DNA from: an uncultured Porphyromonas sp.
GTDB lineage: Bacteria > Bacteroidota > Bacteroidia > Bacteroidales > Porphyromonadaceae
Direction of reading: 5' to 3'
DNA: 7,203 bases
Assembly (NCBI GenBank): GCA_945867245.1
Contig: CAMBHQ010000044.1
Location: 1 to 7,203, forward strand
Part shown: positions 6,280 through 7,203 of the stretch, in pieces
Layout: every line of letters starts with the position of its first letter
Numbering within the stretch: position 1 is the stretch's first letter
Position numbers and translations under genes: made by a program
The notes under the pieces: generated by a model
What the model saw: only the letters and a program-made list of their open reading frames with translations
Databases searched by the model: none
Told to the model about the DNA's origin: nothing

Positions 6280-7167
6280 CTAGTGATTGTGGCGATAATG
6301 CCATATAGGGTTTTCGGCGGGCGGGGTCTGCGCCTGTAGCATCTGATATAGGCGTAGTGTCTCGACGGCAGCGCCTACGTCGTGCACCCGCAGGATGCGG
6401 GCCCCCTGCATGAGGGCGTACATATGGAGGGCTGTTGTCCCAGTGAGACTTCCCTCGGGCGTAGTGCCGAGCAGGCGATAAATCATACTCTTGCGGGAGA
6501 TGCCCACTAATAGGGGCAGACCGAGGGCCTCCACGAGGCGGGGCATATAGGTCATCAGCTGGTAGTTTTGCTCTAGGGTCTTGGCGAAGCCGAAGCCGGG
6601 GTCTATGATGAGGTCGTGTAGCCCTAGGGCTCTGAGCTCTTCGCTGCGCTGTGCGAAAAAGTCTAGGACCTCTAGACCTACATCCTCGTAATCGCATAGG
6701 CTCTGCATCGTCTCGGGCGTGCCGCGCATATGCATCAGGATATAGGGGACCTGCAGGCCTGCCACTGTGGCGAACATATCCGCATCTAGAGTGCCCCCCG
6801 ATATATCATTGATGATATGGGCTCCGTACTCCTCGACAGCGAAGCGTGCCACCTCGCTACGGAAGGTATCTACCGACACGATGAGCTCGGGATATTCGTC
6901 TCTGAGTAAACGGAGGGCGGGGCGCAGACGCTCCCGTTCTTCTTCGGGGGGGACCACCTCGGCCCCGGAGCGCGAGCTATAAGCGCCTAGGTCTACTATA
7001 CTAGCTCCCTCCTGACGTATCTGTGCTAGTCGCTGGCGCAGAGCCTCCTCGCCCTCTACTCTGCTAGCGGCATAGAAGGAGTCGGGCGTAACGTTTACGA
7101 TGCCCATAACTTGTGGGGTGCTGAGGTCTAATAATCGTCCCCCTACATTTAGCGTTAATCTCTGCAT
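6280..7167 (-). CDS. folP: Dihydropteroate synthase FolP
   Basis: Condenses 6-hydroxymethyl-dihydropterin diphosphate with p-aminobenzoate to give dihydropteroate, the folate-pathway step blocked by sulfonamides. The 295 residues cover the whole TIM barrel: GIVNVTPDSF (22-31), VDLGAYSSRSGAE (58-70), SVDTF (98-102), HIINDISGG (117-125), MHMRGTPETMQ (145-155), IDPGFGFAKT (188-197), VGISRKSM (221-228) and RVHDV (260-264). Catalytic-loop and pterin-site residues (N25, D99, N120, D189, K226, R260, H262) are present by alignment with E. coli. Ser67 stands where E. coli has Pro64 in its STRPGA loop (codon TCC at 6967-6969), a position linked to sulfonamide resistance. It is the first minus-strand gene seen; its promoter probably lies at or beyond the window edge. 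Confidence 0.96.
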   Translation of the reverse strand: MQRLTLNVGGRLLDLSTPQVMGIVNVTPDSFYAASRVEGEEALRQRLAQIRQEGASIVDLGAYSSRSGAEVVPPEEERERLRPALRLLRDEYPELIVSVDTFRSEVARFAVEEYGAHIINDISGGTLDADMFATVAGLQVPYILMHMRGTPETMQSLCDYEDVGLEVLDFFAQRSEELRALGLHDLIIDPGFGFAKTLEQNYQLMTYMPRLVEALGLPLLVGISRKSMIYRLLGTTPEGSLTGTTALHMYALMQGARILRVHDVGAAVETLRLYQMLQAQTPPAENPIWHYRHNH

Positions 7168-7179
7168 AGTGTCTCTCGC

Positions 7180-7199
7180 TAGGTCAGTGGCTCGACCTA
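7180..7199. promoter_or_regulatory. Short inverted repeat upstream of folP
   Basis: TAGGTC (7180-7185) and GACCTA (7194-7199) form a perfect 6-bp inverted repeat with an 8-base spacer, ending 13 bases before the folP start codon. It could be a 5'-leader hairpin, an operator, or the tail of an upstream gene's terminator. The window stops four bases further on, so these cannot be separated. Confidence 0.2.
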
Positions 7200-7203
7200 A
7201 GTA

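Noticed and set aside
6244..6282. Possible folP-cdaA fusion, as both genes share a reading frame
   Set aside because: The folP TAG at 6280-6282 and a second in-frame TAG nearby separate them, and both proteins have normal ends for their families.
6206..6697. Minus-strand open frame of 163 codons overlapping folP and the cdaA start
   Set aside because: It is out of frame with two solid genes on the same strand, and its Arg/Pro-rich translation is typical of a shifted reading.
1..7203. Mobile element, CRISPR array, toxin-antitoxin or defence system
   Set aside because: No transposase, recombinase, nuclease, regular direct repeats or attachment-like duplications were seen; most genes are conserved core families.

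Overview
The window looks like chromosomal DNA of a Bacteroidota member, most likely a Porphyromonas-type species. The protein families, an OprO/P-type porin next to isoprenoid and folate genes, a Bacteroides-style -33/-7 promoter candidate, and the general lack of Shine-Dalgarno sites all fit. Base composition is moderately GC-rich. Genus is inferred from overall impression; no rRNA or other firm taxonomic marker is present. Coding density is high, with no phage, transposon, tRNA, rRNA or CRISPR array, and no gene-free stretch over about 160 bases.

The left part is on the plus strand. It begins with a YaaA/DUF328 peroxide-stress protein (36-791). After a 148-base gap, a two-gene unit follows: an unrecognised lipoprotein (940-1581) and a 99-residue two-helix membrane protein (1600-1899). 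The gap holds a stem-loop, a run of 13 Ts, and a candidate promoter in which the T run lies inside the -33/-7 spacer. A perfect 18-bp inverted repeat (1946-1992) separates this block from the minus-strand genes that converge on it, and probably terminates transcription both ways.

The rest is one long minus-strand block. In transcription order it holds folP (dihydropteroate synthase, 7167-6280), cdaA (membrane diadenylate cyclase, 6243-5479), a long-chain polyprenyl diphosphate synthase (5467-4487), a 60-residue two-helix membrane protein (4472-4290), an OprO/P-type porin (4279-3011) and a YpfJ-like zinc metallopeptidase (2939-2058). The first five genes are separated by only 10-36 bases and are very likely one operon. 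The peptidase follows the porin after 71 bases containing a small hairpin, so it may be partly uncoupled. The block joins folate synthesis, c-di-AMP signalling, lipid-carrier or quinone side-chain synthesis and envelope proteins.

The points most worth a second look are: a serine in FolP where E. coli DHPS has Pro64, a known sulfonamide-resistance position; the T13 tract inside a putative promoter spacer (possible phase variation of a lipoprotein); the undescribed small membrane protein in the cdaA-prenyl synthase-porin operon; and a clear excess of the tetranucleotide CTAG. No wholly new multi-gene system is obvious; most genes are conserved housekeeping families.
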